Shown here in pieces: positions 26,222-34,790 of a stretch of DNA of 64,000 nt. Every line of letters begins with the position of its first letter. The stretch's first letter is position 1. A program made the position numbers and the translations under genes. Origin of the DNA: Anaerolineales bacterium (GTDB lineage Bacteria > Chloroflexota > Anaerolineae > Anaerolineales > Villigracilaceae); assembly GCA_030583905.1 (NCBI GenBank), contig CP129481.1, positions 1,736,001-1,800,000 on the forward strand, given 5' to 3'. The notes below the pieces were generated by a model, which ran no database searches, had not been told where the DNA came from, and saw nothing but the letters and a program-made list of their open reading frames with translations.

Positions 26222-26398
26222 ATGAGTAATCGGGATTTCTTCGGCGTTCCAGCCGATACATGGGCAATTTTTGTGGTCGCTGTCATCATAGGCGGCGTTG
26301 GTCTTTACACGGAAAACAGCGGATTTACAATGGCTGGGGCGATTGCCCTTGTTGTCAGCCTGCTGCTTGTCATTAAAAATTTCAGCAAGAAGGACTAA
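26222..26398 (+). CDS. Small membrane protein, 58 residues
   Basis: ATG at 26222, AGGAG upstream, TAA at 26396-26398. Starts MSNRDFFGVPADTW and has two hydrophobic helices (about 15-28 and 37-51) with a short polar turn YTENSG and a basic end NFSKKD. It is sandwiched between nrdR (9 bp upstream) and a terminator before nrdJ, and is clearly co-transcribed with nrdR. I know no function. Confidence 0.7.
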   Translation: MSNRDFFGVPADTWAIFVVAVIIGGVGLYTENSGFTMAGAIALVVSLLLVIKNFSKKD

Positions 26399-26401
26399 TC
26401 C

Positions 26402-26452
26402 AAGGCAGGGACGTTCCCCCTCAAAATGGGGGGAGAGTGTCACTGCCTTTTT
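26402..26452 (+). terminator. Terminator of the nrdR unit
   Basis: Outer stem AAGGCAG (26402-26408) with CTGCCTT (26443-26449), inner stem CCCCC with GGGGG around a short loop, followed by T-run to 26452. It lies between the small membrane gene and nrdJ, so nrdJ is expected to have a separate promoter. No riboswitch was recognised in the following 110 bp. Confidence 0.75.
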
Positions 26453-26562
26453 GTATCTGTGAAATTCTGTAGCGGCGGCCCGCCCTGGATGAGAAAGTTG
26501 CTTTTGAAAACCTAAAGGGTCGCCCCTGCGATGAAACGAAAATATGTACAGGAGAGTGTCAT

Positions 26563-29133
26563 ATGGTAACCAAATCAACCGAACCCAAAGTCAAGAACGG
26601 TCTCTTACCCACGCCTCCCATGCCGAAGGGATTGCCCAAAGCACAGTTGACCGATAACGCGCGGCAAGTGCTGATGAAGCGCTATGTGCGGCGCGGTGAC
26701 GATGGCAAGCCCGCCGAGAACGTCGAGGAGATGTTCTGGCGTGTGGCATATCACGTCGCAAAGGTCGAGGAACAATGGGGCGCCGATGTTCAGGAGCGCA
26801 CGGTCGAGTATTACCATTTGCTTTCCAGCAAGAAGTTTTTCCCGAACTCTCCCACCTTTACCGGTGCGGGAACTCCGCTGGGACAGCTCGCCGCTTGTTT
26901 CGTGCTTCCGATCACCGACGATATGGGACGCGACAGTGCTGGCATCTTCCAGACCCTGCGCGACGCAGCACTGATCCAGCAGACGGGCGGCGGCAACGGC
27001 TTTTCCTTCTCGCGCCTGCGCCCCAAAGGCGGATTTGTGCAAAGCTCGGCGGGACAAGCAACGGGACCGGTCGGCTTTTTGCGCGTGTACGACCATGCCT
27101 TCGGCGAGATCGCGCAGGGCGGCACACGCCGCGGCGCGAACATGGCTGTCCTGCGCGTGGACCACCCCGACGTGGAAGATTTCATCACCTGCAAGATCAA
27201 TGAGAACCACATCACCAATTTCAACATCTCGGTCGGCATCACGGATGCGTTCATGCAAGCCGTGAAGGACGACAAGGAGTGGGAACTGCGCTTCCCCGAC
27301 CTGACGGAAGCGAAGAAAAAAGGCTTCAAGGGCACGCTCGAACAAGCGCAGGAAGCCGGCATCAAGATCAATACCTACAGGAAGGTCAACGCGCGCGAAT
27401 TGTTCAACAAGATCGTCAAACAGGCGCATCACAATGGCGAGCCGGGCGTCCTGTTCCTGGATGCGGCGAACCGCAGCAACCCTGTCCCGCATTTGTATCC
27501 GCTCGAGGCGACGAACCCGTGCGGAGAGCAATGGCTTGGACCGTACGAGAACTGCTGTCTCGGTTCGGTCAATTTGAACGAACACTGCGGACCGGACGGC
27601 ACGGTGGACTGGGAATCCCTGCGCAAGAGCGTGGTGCTTTCCACGCGCTTCCTGGATGATGTGGTGGAAGCGAATGCCTATGTGCCCGCCGTGGCGCAAT
27701 TGCAGGAAGCCGCACACCGCGCGCGCCGCATCGGGCTGGGCATCATGGGGCTGGCAGACCTGATGTATCACGCCGGGGTGCGTTACGGCTCGCAGGAAGG
27801 ACAGGAGTTCGGCGCGCAGATCATGGAGTTTGTGCGTTATCACGCCATGCTGACCAGCGTCGAACTGGCGCAGGAGCGCGGACCCTTCCCCGCCATTCAA
27901 GGCTCGATCTACGACATGGACGATATGCGCTGGACGCCGCCCGGGCCGCTGACCCAATATGAGCATGACTGGAACAGACCCGAGGTCCGCTGGGAGGCGG
28001 TGGTCAAAGGCATCAAAGAGCACGGCATCCGCAATGCCGCGCAGACCACTGTCGCGCCGACTGGAACGATCGCCACCGTCGCAGGCTGTGAAGGCTATGG
28101 CTGTGAACCTGTCTTTGCGCTGGCATACATCCGCCATGTCAATGACAATGGCAAAGACCTGAAATTAACCTATGCCAGTCCGCGTTTCGACGAAGCATTG
28201 AAGAAACTGGGCTTGGGCGAAGAGAAGCGGCAGGAGATCGTCGAGCAGGTCATGCGCGAAGGCACCTGTCAGCACATCTCCGAGATCCCGCAAACCGTGC
28301 GCGATACCTTCGTAGTTTCGGGCGATATCACCGCCGAGGAACACGTGCGCATGCAGGGCGCGCTGCAAGCCTTTGTGGATAACTCGCTCTCGAAGACCGT
28401 CAATTTCCCCGCAGGCGCCACCGAAGGTGACGTGGCGATCGCGTATCAACTGGCGTGGGAACTGGGCTGTAAAGGCATCACCGTCTATGTGACCGGCTCG
28501 CGCGAGACCGTTGTATTGGAGACGAAAGCCACTGCGGATAAGAAAGCGCCGCAGACTCCGCCCGAACCTGCTTCAACAAAACAGGCATCTCCTACGATGT
28601 GGCATGGCACCAAGAAGCCGCGCCCCAAGGCATTGACCGGCAGTACCTTCAACATCGATACGCCCGTCGGCAAGACGTTCGTCACGATCAACGAAAACGG
28701 CGGTGACCAGCCCTTCGAGACCTTCGTCAACACTGCCAAGGCTGGCTCCGAGACGGCGGCGGTCTCCGAAGCGATCGGACGCTTGATCTCGTACATTTTG
28801 CGCATGGCGTCGCCGGTTGCCCCGTTGGACAGGCTGCGCGAAGTCGTCATTCAACTGATCGGCATCGGCGGCGGACGTTCGCTCGGCTTCGGTCCCAACC
28901 GTGTGCGCTCCCTGCCGGACGGCATCGGTCAGGTCTTGGACCAGTACCTGCGCGAAAAGGACGGCACATTTGTGGAAGAAGTGAAGTCGGGCGGCAACGG
29001 CAATGGCGCACACAATGAGCCTGCCGCACCGGCAATGAAGATCGGTGACCTGTGCCCCGAGTGCGGTGAAGCGGCGGTGGTGAACGAAGAAGGCTGCCGC
29101 AAGTGCTACGCCTGCGGGTATAGTGAGTGTTAG
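26563..29133 (+). CDS. nrdJ: Adenosylcobalamin-dependent (class II) ribonucleoside-diphosphate reductase
   Basis: Makes deoxyribonucleotides using adenosylcobalamin as radical source, with or without oxygen. 856 residues. The barrel has [26 protein letters not shown], the NPCGE finger loop with C320, and [28 protein letters not shown]-type domain near the end ([30 protein letters not shown]) and a C-terminal cysteine cluster ([23 protein letters not shown]) probably serve as redox or zinc module. No intein is present. AGGAGA lies seven to eight bases before the ATG. Confidence 0.97.
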   Translation: MVTKSTEPKVKNGLLPTPPMPKGLPKAQLTDNARQVLMKRYVRRGDDGKPAENVEEMFWRVAYHVAKVEEQWGADVQERTVEYYHLLSSKKFFPNSPTFTGAGTPLGQLAACFVLPITDDMGRDSAGIFQTLRDAALIQQTGGGNGFSFSRLRPKGGFVQSSAGQATGPVGFLRVYDHAFGEIAQGGTRRGANMAVLRVDHPDVEDFITCKINENHITNFNISVGITDAFMQAVKDDKEWELRFPDLTEAKKKGFKGTLEQAQEAGIKINTYRKVNARELFNKIVKQAHHNGEPGVLFLDAANRSNPVPHLYPLEATNPCGEQWLGPYENCCLGSVNLNEHCGPDGTVDWESLRKSVVLSTRFLDDVVEANAYVPAVAQLQEAAHRARRIGLGIMGLADLMYHAGVRYGSQEGQEFGAQIMEFVRYHAMLTSVELAQERGPFPAIQGSIYDMDDMRWTPPGPLTQYEHDWNRPEVRWEAVVKGIKEHGIRNAAQTTVAPTGTIATVAGCEGYGCEPVFALAYIRHVNDNGKDLKLTYASPRFDEALKKLGLGEEKRQEIVEQVMREGTCQHISEIPQTVRDTFVVSGDITAEEHVRMQGALQAFVDNSLSKTVNFPAGATEGDVAIAYQLAWELGCKGITVYVTGSRETVVLETKATADKKAPQTPPEPASTKQASPTMWHGTKKPRPKALTGSTFNIDTPVGKTFVTINENGGDQPFETFVNTAKAGSETAAVSEAIGRLISYILRMASPVAPLDRLREVVIQLIGIGGGRSLGFGPNRVRSLPDGIGQVLDQYLREKDGTFVEEVKSGGNGNGAHNEPAAPAMKIGDLCPECGEAAVVNEEGCRKCYACGYSEC

Positions 29134-29159
29134 TGCGTTAGAAGGATTGGAAAGTTGTA

Positions 29160-29203
29160 GGGGCGGGGCTTGTGCCACGAAGTGGTATCATCCCGCCCCT
29201 TTT
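29160..29203 (+). terminator. Terminator after nrdJ
   Basis: GGGGCGGG (29160-29167) pairs with CCCGCCCC (29192-29199), with an inner CCAC/GTGG stem and TTTT after it. It marks the left edge of the AT-rich region. Confidence 0.85.
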
Positions 29204-29312
29204 GGAAGAGATATGCTGAAAGTGACGGTGGAGTCAGATGGGGAAGTGTGTTGAGCCTGATAAGAGAGTGAAAAGTATTTCCTAATTAAGAGGGTTCAGG
29301 GTAAAATTCTTT

Positions 29313-29372
29313 ATGGAAATTAAAAACCTGTTTACGTTGTTGCAAAAAGATGGGATTAAGGACAATGACTGA
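29313..29372 (+). CDS. Possible 19-residue leader ORF before the NurA gene
   Basis: ATG at 29313 opens a 19-codon frame (MEIKNLFTLLQKDGIKDND) that ends with TGA at 29370-29372, overlapping the start region of the NurA gene (ATGACTGA at 29365). A TAAAAT lies five bases before this ATG, so it may be read from a leaderless message, with the nuclease translated by coupling. It could equally be noise. Confidence 0.3.
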   Translation: MEIKNLFTLLQKDGIKDND

Positions 29373-30552
29373 GGATAAATTTAAAATCCAATTCCTAACA
29401 CAGAAAAATCAAACAATCTCCAATTTAGTAAATATTTGTTACTCTAATTTGAAGGCGTCAAATAAAGAAACAATAATTGCTAAACCTGTAGAAGATGCTA
29501 TTCAATCACAGTATCCATCTTATGATGAACAAATAGATTATGCTGAGACTGATGAAGACGTTTCAGGAATTAATTCTCAAATCCTTGCCTATCCATTCTC
29601 GCAAACAAAGCGAGTAATAAAAAATTTAGTTATTGCTGTGGATAGTGGAGTAATCCCTCTAGGGTACCTAGTAGGTGGTGGCGCAGCTTTTGCTCTCCGT
29701 GGCTCGGCTGTTGTGTATGATGGTGACGGAAAAAAAGGCATTTTGATGGTGCTTTTATATAATAGTGGGACTCTTGTAGTAAACAACGATAACAAGGCAC
29801 TTATTTTTAGATATTTAGGTGAAAGACTAGGGAAACCAGATTTATATGTTCGGAAAGTAGACGGAAAACTAATACCAAATCCCTCATCTGTTGATACGCC
29901 AAATCAAATTCGAGATAGGTGTAGAAGTTTTCTTGAAAGAATTATTCAAGAAGAAGCTATTGGCATTTTATCTGCAAATGATGGAGGGATATTACTTATT
30001 GACGGTGCTTTAGCTTATAGTTTTGATACCCCCAGGGAATATCTTGATAAAATGTTGAAATCTTGTCGAGATAAAAAAATTGATGTCTGTGCAATTAGTA
30101 AACGTTCTCGAATAACTATTGGTGGAATACCTATAGATTCTATTTTTGACGCACATCCCTCATTTGTTGGTTATGCTCCTCTTATGAAAGTTTTGGAAAA
30201 AGAACGTAGTCGATTGGATGAATTAAAAATGAGATCTGCTGGTGATCTAACAGCGGGAACAGAAATTTTTGCTGCTAGATTTGGCTTTGGTCCGCCAGGC
30301 TTGACCTTTAGAGTTGATGTTTCTAAAACGTTTGGGTCTTCTGATGCTGATGTTATTAATGATGTATATTCTAAGTGTTTAATTACGGGTGGTTATCCAA
30401 AACCCTTAATAGATGCTCATCATTACAGTACTTTTTTAAGTGGCGATGTATTAAATTTGCAAGCCGATTTAGTAGCCCGAACAGGTTATAAGATAAAAGA
30501 AGAGCCGTCAATGGGTGTTTTATTTCAGCCATTTGGTGCATTTGGAAAATAG
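29350..30552 (+). CDS. nurA: NurA-domain nuclease
   Basis: 400 residues. NurA is a manganese-dependent nuclease (exo and single-strand endo) that works with the HerA ATPase. The two metal-site aspartates fit D98 in IAVDSGVIPLG and D218 in LLIDGALAY, and the C-terminal GYPKPLIDAHHYS matches the conserved last motif of the domain. The start is uncertain: ATG at 29350 is used, but ATG at 29365 overlaps the stop of a small upstream frame. Base composition is visibly AT-rich, unlike the flanks. HerA follows 10 bp later with a strong ribosome site. Confidence 0.82.
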   Translation: MGLRTMTEDKFKIQFLTQKNQTISNLVNICYSNLKASNKETIIAKPVEDAIQSQYPSYDEQIDYAETDEDVSGINSQILAYPFSQTKRVIKNLVIAVDSGVIPLGYLVGGGAAFALRGSAVVYDGDGKKGILMVLLYNSGTLVVNNDNKALIFRYLGERLGKPDLYVRKVDGKLIPNPSSVDTPNQIRDRCRSFLERIIQEEAIGILSANDGGILLIDGALAYSFDTPREYLDKMLKSCRDKKIDVCAISKRSRITIGGIPIDSIFDAHPSFVGYAPLMKVLEKERSRLDELKMRSAGDLTAGTEIFAARFGFGPPGLTFRVDVSKTFGSSDADVINDVYSKCLITGGYPKPLIDAHHYSTFLSGDVLNLQADLVARTGYKIKEEPSMGVLFQPFGAFGK

Positions 30553-30562
30553 GAGGTTTAAT

Positions 30563-32275
30563 ATGACTGATAATACTGAAAAACAAGAAAGTGTAAATAT
30601 CCCCAATGTTGAAACATCAGAGGGATTCGATATACCATTAGTTAAGTTCGTTGATAATGATGGCAGCCCATCAGATGCACCTGTAGAAGCAAGGCGCGCC
30701 TTATCAAATTTATCCCAAAAACCTTCTATAACCGAAGCGGAAATGATTGAATTATCAGGTAGTACAGGAAAAATACTTTATTTTCGCACTGCTAGTATAG
30801 AAATAGGCGATGTATTTTATTTACGAGAAAGAGATTCTGCAAATAGTGAAAATGGAATTGTTGTCCAAATAATAAAAAAAGAAGCCGCTACATACGCCCA
30901 AGCTGATAGCAAATCATTGTGGCGTTTGCTAACAGCAGTTCGTGCGAAACAGTTACAGCGTGCCCATTATGAGTCGCCTGATTTGATAGATTTATTTTTG
31001 TCAGCTACGTTTAAAGTTAGGGCTGCTATTGTTAATGGAAAGTGGGAATCAACTGCTGGTAGAGTAGTAACGAGAAATGTAGATATTTTCTACATTAGTC
31101 CTAAATTACTCTTAGGTAATATTTTGGAAAATAAGGAAAAGGTTAACATCAAACTCGGAGAATTTGGTGACGAGTCTGTTGAGTTCTCTGGACAGGGATT
31201 CGACAAAATAAATTTAATTACAGGTATGAAGGGGGCTGGTAAAAGTCATATAAGCAAAGGCGTTATTGATCAGTCTAGACAGAAAGGCATGACAACTGTA
31301 GTTTTTGATATAAATGATGAGTATGGTAATTTGCCGGATGCAATTGTTTTTAAGCCAGGGAAGAACTTGAAGTTTAGGTTAGATCGAGTAGAACCAAAAA
31401 CATTTTTAGATATTGTAGCAATGTTAGCTCCTTTCAGTGACAGAACACAATATCCAGCAATAGCTGGTCTGTATCGTATCTTTAAGGATAGAAAAGACAA
31501 TAAGCATCCAATTGATATTAAATTCTTGATTGGACAAGCAAATATCTTATTCCCAGGAAATGCCACTTTTATTGCTAATATGCGAGCGGCTTACTCTCAG
31601 TCTTTAGAAATTGTTGAAACTTATAATCTATTTATGGATGAGAAAGATATTGTGGAAGAGAATAATGCTATTAAAAAGCAGGAAAGTGTTGGCGAAAATT
31701 CACTAACATCTACATTTTATAATTTAGACCAGAAAAATTCTGCTGGTGTAATAGTTTTTTCAATTGGTGGATTATTGCCAGAGGTACAGCGGGTTATTGT
31801 CAAGTTAGTAATGGATAGTTTGAAAGAAATTTGTGACCGACAGACTTCTAGACATTATGAAGAAGCAAAAGTTCCAGTCTATCCAACGGTTTTCTTTGAA
31901 GAAGCTCATATGTATATGGATCGGGAGTTTATTAATAGGCTTATTCCTGTTATTCGGCATTTGGGAATGAATTTGTTTTTTGTTACTAATACGCCAGGAG
32001 AACTTCCTGACTCAGTATTTAGGTTGTTAGACAACTTAATTATGACGCGAATGGTAAATGAGGCTGATATAAGTCGTGTTAGTGCATGTGGTTTAACCGA
32101 TGGAGAGACAATAAATAGCTTTGCGCCGGAATTGCCAGAGCACCATGCCTTGCTGTTGAGTGCGAAGGATGGAATTACAAGAAACTTCCCGCTTGTATTC
32201 CATGTGATGGATTTTAAATTACCAAAATCAGGAGTCACTCGCTCTATGTGGAAGGCATTAGCAGAAAGTTCGTAG
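30563..32275 (+). CDS. herA: HerA-family DNA-translocating ATPase
   Basis: 570 residues. AGGAGGT five bases before the ATG gives the best ribosome site of the cassette and fixes the start. Residues 1-210 are probably the HAS-type beta-barrel. The FtsK/HerA ATPase has Walker A GMKGAGKSH at 221-229 and Walker B VFFEEAH at 443-449. A late segment RLLDNLIMTRM is where HerA proteins place sensor residues. HerA forms hexamers that feed DNA to NurA. It lies between the NurA and methyltransferase genes, with the same AT-rich composition. Confidence 0.85.
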   Translation: MTDNTEKQESVNIPNVETSEGFDIPLVKFVDNDGSPSDAPVEARRALSNLSQKPSITEAEMIELSGSTGKILYFRTASIEIGDVFYLRERDSANSENGIVVQIIKKEAATYAQADSKSLWRLLTAVRAKQLQRAHYESPDLIDLFLSATFKVRAAIVNGKWESTAGRVVTRNVDIFYISPKLLLGNILENKEKVNIKLGEFGDESVEFSGQGFDKINLITGMKGAGKSHISKGVIDQSRQKGMTTVVFDINDEYGNLPDAIVFKPGKNLKFRLDRVEPKTFLDIVAMLAPFSDRTQYPAIAGLYRIFKDRKDNKHPIDIKFLIGQANILFPGNATFIANMRAAYSQSLEIVETYNLFMDEKDIVEENNAIKKQESVGENSLTSTFYNLDQKNSAGVIVFSIGGLLPEVQRVIVKLVMDSLKEICDRQTSRHYEEAKVPVYPTVFFEEAHMYMDREFINRLIPVIRHLGMNLFFVTNTPGELPDSVFRLLDNLIMTRMVNEADISRVSACGLTDGETINSFAPELPEHHALLLSAKDGITRNFPLVFHVMDFKLPKSGVTRSMWKALAESS

Positions 32276-32288
32276 ACTGATTCTTTAT

Positions 32289-33665
32289 ATGGCTAAAAAG
32301 AAAACTAGTCTTAACCCCAAATTGTTAGCCGCTCAGGAATTTGAAAAATGGTACGAGAAACTTCAGGAGAAAATCCCTGAAATTTCTCTTGTGTCATTTC
32401 CTGAGAAGAAGTACCTGGTTCAGGGTACCAGTAATATTTCCGCACCAATTCATCGCTGGTATAGTCTTAAGGAGTCTTATTCAAGTGAATTACCTCTATG
32501 GGTACTTGAGCATATAAAGAATAAATATAGTTTAAATCCTCAAAAAGTACTTGACCCTTTTATGGGCGGCGGTACTACAGGAGTTAGCTTAGGCAAACAA
32601 AATCTTACTGTTTACGGTGTTGAATATAACCCTTTTATTAGATTTGTTTCTGCTACTAAATCAATCGTTCCTAAAGTTAATCTAAAAGAGTTTAAAGATG
32701 CTATAAAAAAACTTTCAAAGACTGATTTTGAAAGGGAAGAAATTGATATTCCAGAAATATCTACACTGCGAAGACGAATTTATATTTCTAAAAAGAACTT
32801 GAAAATAGTTATAAATTTTCAAAAAGAGCTAAATAAGCTAAAGATTTCTGAAAATACTAAGATGCTACTGAGGATAGGCGTTGCTTCAAGTATTGATTCC
32901 GCCTTTAATTTAAGAAAAGATGGTAGAGCACTGCGTTACTCACCAAAAAGGGCTGTCTCTAATGTTAGAGGCATTATTTTTGATAAATATTCTGAAATAC
33001 AATCTGATATTGAGACTTTTCGCAAAGAAAGTAAATTACGAGACAAGAATTTATTTGAGGTTTTAGAGGGAACCTCAATCAATTTGAAAAACTTGAAAAA
33101 AAACGGTCAAAAATACTCCCTTCCTGATAACGAATTTGATCTTGTTTTGTACTCTCCTCCTTACTTAAATAACTTTGACTATTCAGAAGTTTATAAGCTT
33201 GAACTATGGCTAATGGGATTTGTTTCGGATTATGTTTCTTGGAGAAACCTTAGATTGGGGACACTTCGGTCACATCCTAGCGTTCGTTTTAATGAAACGG
33301 AGGCACTTAAGAACAATGAATTGGCTGCGCCTATCTATAATAAACTTGTAGAGATGGGAGATTCAATCTGTATTCCTAAGGATAGACAAGAAGTTTTGAA
33401 AAGAACAATATTAGGTTATTTCGATGATATGTTTTTAGCTTTCAAGGAGCAATTTCGTGTAATGAAGCAAGGCGGGATTTTATGCTTTGTTGTTGCAAAC
33501 TCAAGACATTATTATTTGCCAATTGCAACTGATATTATTTTAGCTGAGATTTCACGCTGTGCTGGTTTTGAACCATTAGAATTGTTTTCTATTAGAAAGA
33601 GAAATGGTAGGACTCGACAAAAAGATTTTTTACGTGAGACTGCTGTTTTTATAAAAAAGCCATAA
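32289..33665 (+). CDS. DNA methyltransferase, amino (N4-cytosine/N6-adenine) type
   Basis: 458 residues. The SAM-binding motif is DPFMGGGTTG at 89-98 and the catalytic motif is SPPY at 289-292 (LYSPPYLNNFDYSE). HRWYSLKESYSSELP before the SAM motif is typical of this methylase group. The SAM motif comes first and about 190 residues, perhaps a target-recognition insert, lie between. SPPY favours exocyclic-amino methylation, but base and site cannot be told. It starts 13 bp after herA without a clear ribosome site. It would mark self DNA if the NurA/HerA pair attacks unmodified DNA. Confidence 0.85.
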   Translation: MAKKKTSLNPKLLAAQEFEKWYEKLQEKIPEISLVSFPEKKYLVQGTSNISAPIHRWYSLKESYSSELPLWVLEHIKNKYSLNPQKVLDPFMGGGTTGVSLGKQNLTVYGVEYNPFIRFVSATKSIVPKVNLKEFKDAIKKLSKTDFEREEIDIPEISTLRRRIYISKKNLKIVINFQKELNKLKISENTKMLLRIGVASSIDSAFNLRKDGRALRYSPKRAVSNVRGIIFDKYSEIQSDIETFRKESKLRDKNLFEVLEGTSINLKNLKKNGQKYSLPDNEFDLVLYSPPYLNNFDYSEVYKLELWLMGFVSDYVSWRNLRLGTLRSHPSVRFNETEALKNNELAAPIYNKLVEMGDSICIPKDRQEVLKRTILGYFDDMFLAFKEQFRVMKQGGILCFVVANSRHYYLPIATDIILAEISRCAGFEPLELFSIRKRNGRTRQKDFLRETAVFIKKP

Positions 33666-33835
33666 TCTGATTTAATAAATACTAGTTCGTTTTCTAAACC
33701 ATATATAGCCATTCTCCTGAAAAACATTTCTTTTCTTTTTGTTTACAAAAAGAAAACTTATCTCGTTTTATATTGCATTGTACCAAAGCGAGATATTAGG
33801 AGTTCCCTTTGCCTGATTTTACCTGAATCTGGCTT

Positions 33836-33984
33836 CCCCCTCCGTCCCAGCCTGCGGCGGGACACCTCCCCCATCCCGCAATGCGGGACAGGGGAGGGTA
33901 AAATCTCGATTTTGAAACGGATAAAAAGTCCCTAAAAAACAGAAGCTTCCCTCCCCCTGGTCGCGCTCTTCGACTGGGGGGAGG
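33836..33984. repeat. Composite repeat unit A, left of the DUF559 gene
   Basis: Blocks in order: CCCCCTCCGTCC (33836-33847); CCTCCCCCA (33865-33873) with palindrome TCCCGCA-A-TGCGGGA (33874-33888); TAAAATCT (33899-33906); AAAAAACAGAA (33934-33944); and an imperfect hairpin CCTCCCCCTGGTCG (33950-33963) with CGACTGGGGGGAGG (33971-33984). The same blocks in the same order and close spacing recur at 34360-34523. The stretch 33666-33835 before it is AT-rich and shows nothing further. Confidence 0.7.
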
Positions 33985-33997
33985 CAGGAGGGGGGCA

Positions 33998-34354
33998 TCA
34001 ACCACCTTCCTGCAACGCATCCCAGATCACGGTCAGAACCGTATCCAGATCGTTCATCACAGCATGATTCCAAAAGCGCAGAACGCGAAAGCCCTTTGAC
34101 TCCAAATAGGCAGTCCGTTCAGCGTCGTATTGCACCTGCTCCAAATGCTGACTGCCGTCCAGTTCAATGACCAGTTTTCTGACCGGCGCGCAGAAATCCA
34201 CAATGTAATTGCCGATGGCATGTTGCTTCCTGAAATGCACATCTCCCATGCGGTGGGCGCGCAGGTGCATCCAGAGTTTTGCCTCGGCGGGCGTCAGGTT
34301 CTTGCGTAATTCTTTGGCATGCTTGCGGGTTTTCGGTGTAGATGTATAGGACAT
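33998..34354 (-). CDS. DUF559 (Vsr-like) endonuclease-domain protein
   Basis: 118 residues. ELRKNLTPAEAKLWMHLRAHR, FRKQHAIGNYIVDFCAP, LVIELDGSQH and GFRVLRFWNHAVMNDLDTVL are the complete DUF559 pattern. The fold is a PD-(D/E)xK relative of very-short-patch-repair endonuclease, with Asp of IVDF and Glu/Asp of IELDGSQH as metal ligands. GGAGG seven bases upstream fixes the start. The gene is bracketed by the two composite repeats, 13 bp on one side and 5 bp on the other, and looks like cargo of a small mobile unit. Confidence 0.85.
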   Translation of the reverse strand: MSYTSTPKTRKHAKELRKNLTPAEAKLWMHLRAHRMGDVHFRKQHAIGNYIVDFCAPVRKLVIELDGSQHLEQVQYDAERTAYLESKGFRVLRFWNHAVMNDLDTVLTVIWDALQEGG

Positions 34355-34359
34355 GCTTA

Positions 34360-34523
34360 CCCCTCCGTCCTGCGGACGCCTCCCCCAATTGTGTTTTTCA
34401 ATTGGGGGAGCATAAAATCTTAGGGTTGAGATCAACAGGTTCTCTCATAAAAAACAGAAAGTTCAGTCCTCCCCTGTCCATGCTCGCTTGCCCCGCATGG
34501 TTTTGGCGGGGTGGACGGGGAGG
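34360..34523. repeat. Composite repeat unit B, right of the DUF559 gene
   Basis: Direct counterpart of unit A: CCCCTCCGTCC (34360-34370); CCTCCCCCA (34379-34387) at a 10-bp hairpin CCCCCAATTG/CAATTGGGGG (34382-34408); TAAAATCT (34413-34420); AAAAAACAGAA (34449-34459); and a nested hairpin CCTCCCCTGTCCA (34468-34480) with TGGACGGGGAGG (34512-34523), inner CCCCGC/GCGGGG. G-rich sequence continues to about 34550. No gene is seen from 34355 to 34790. Confidence 0.7.
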
Positions 34524-34582
34524 TGCCCCGTTAGGGGCGGAGGGGAGCTGCACCTGCCCGAACGGTGGGTCTTTATTTTACC

Positions 34583-34605
34583 TGAAAGGTGACTGTCATT
34601 TATTT
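34583..34605. repeat. Half copy of the GTGACAGTCAC palindrome
   Basis: GAAAGGTGACTGTCATTTATTT resembles one arm of the palindrome at 34700-34734. It has no facing second arm, and lies directly before the small tandem array. Confidence 0.5.
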
Positions 34606-34695
34606 AAAAAACTCCTAACAGTTTTCCGAAAAACTCCTAGCAGTATTTAAAAAACTGCTTGCTCTTTTTTAAAAAACTCCTAACAGTTTTTCCAG
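34606..34695. repeat. Tandem array of four AAAAACTCCTAACAGTTTT units
   Basis: Four imperfect units of about 20-25 bp: AAAAACTCCTAACAGTTTTC, AAAAACTCCTAGCAGTATTT, AAAAACTGCTTGCTCTTTTT, and AAAAACTCCTAACAGTTTTT. Each (except the third) has weak AAAACT/AGTTTT symmetry. There are no unique spacers between units. Confidence 0.75.
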
Positions 34696-34699
34696 AAAA

Positions 34700-34734
34700 A
34701 AGGTGACAGTCACTTTTAAAGTGACTGTCACCTT
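34700..34734. terminator. Perfect palindrome/terminator of the GTGACAGTCAC family
   Basis: AAGGTGACAGTCACTTT (34700-34716) and AAAGTGACTGTCACCTT (34718-34734) form a 17-bp inverted repeat around one base. On the minus strand it is followed by TTTTTTCTGG, so it can terminate the HU-like gene that ends at 34791. Confidence 0.75.
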
Positions 34735-34790
34735 AAATAAAAAAGAGACGTTCCGTACGAAAACATCTCTTATGCGGGGGGATGGATGGG

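Noticed and set aside
26453..26562. Cobalamin riboswitch before the B12-dependent reductase
   Set aside because: The gap is short and I could not find a B12-box or the expected multi-helix layout.
26605..28137. 510-codon open frame on the minus strand inside nrdJ
   Set aside because: Antisense shadow of a highly conserved gene; no family pattern and no start signal.
34606..34695. CRISPR-like repeat array
   Set aside because: The units abut directly without unique spacers, are only 20-25 bp and imperfect, and no cas gene is in the window.
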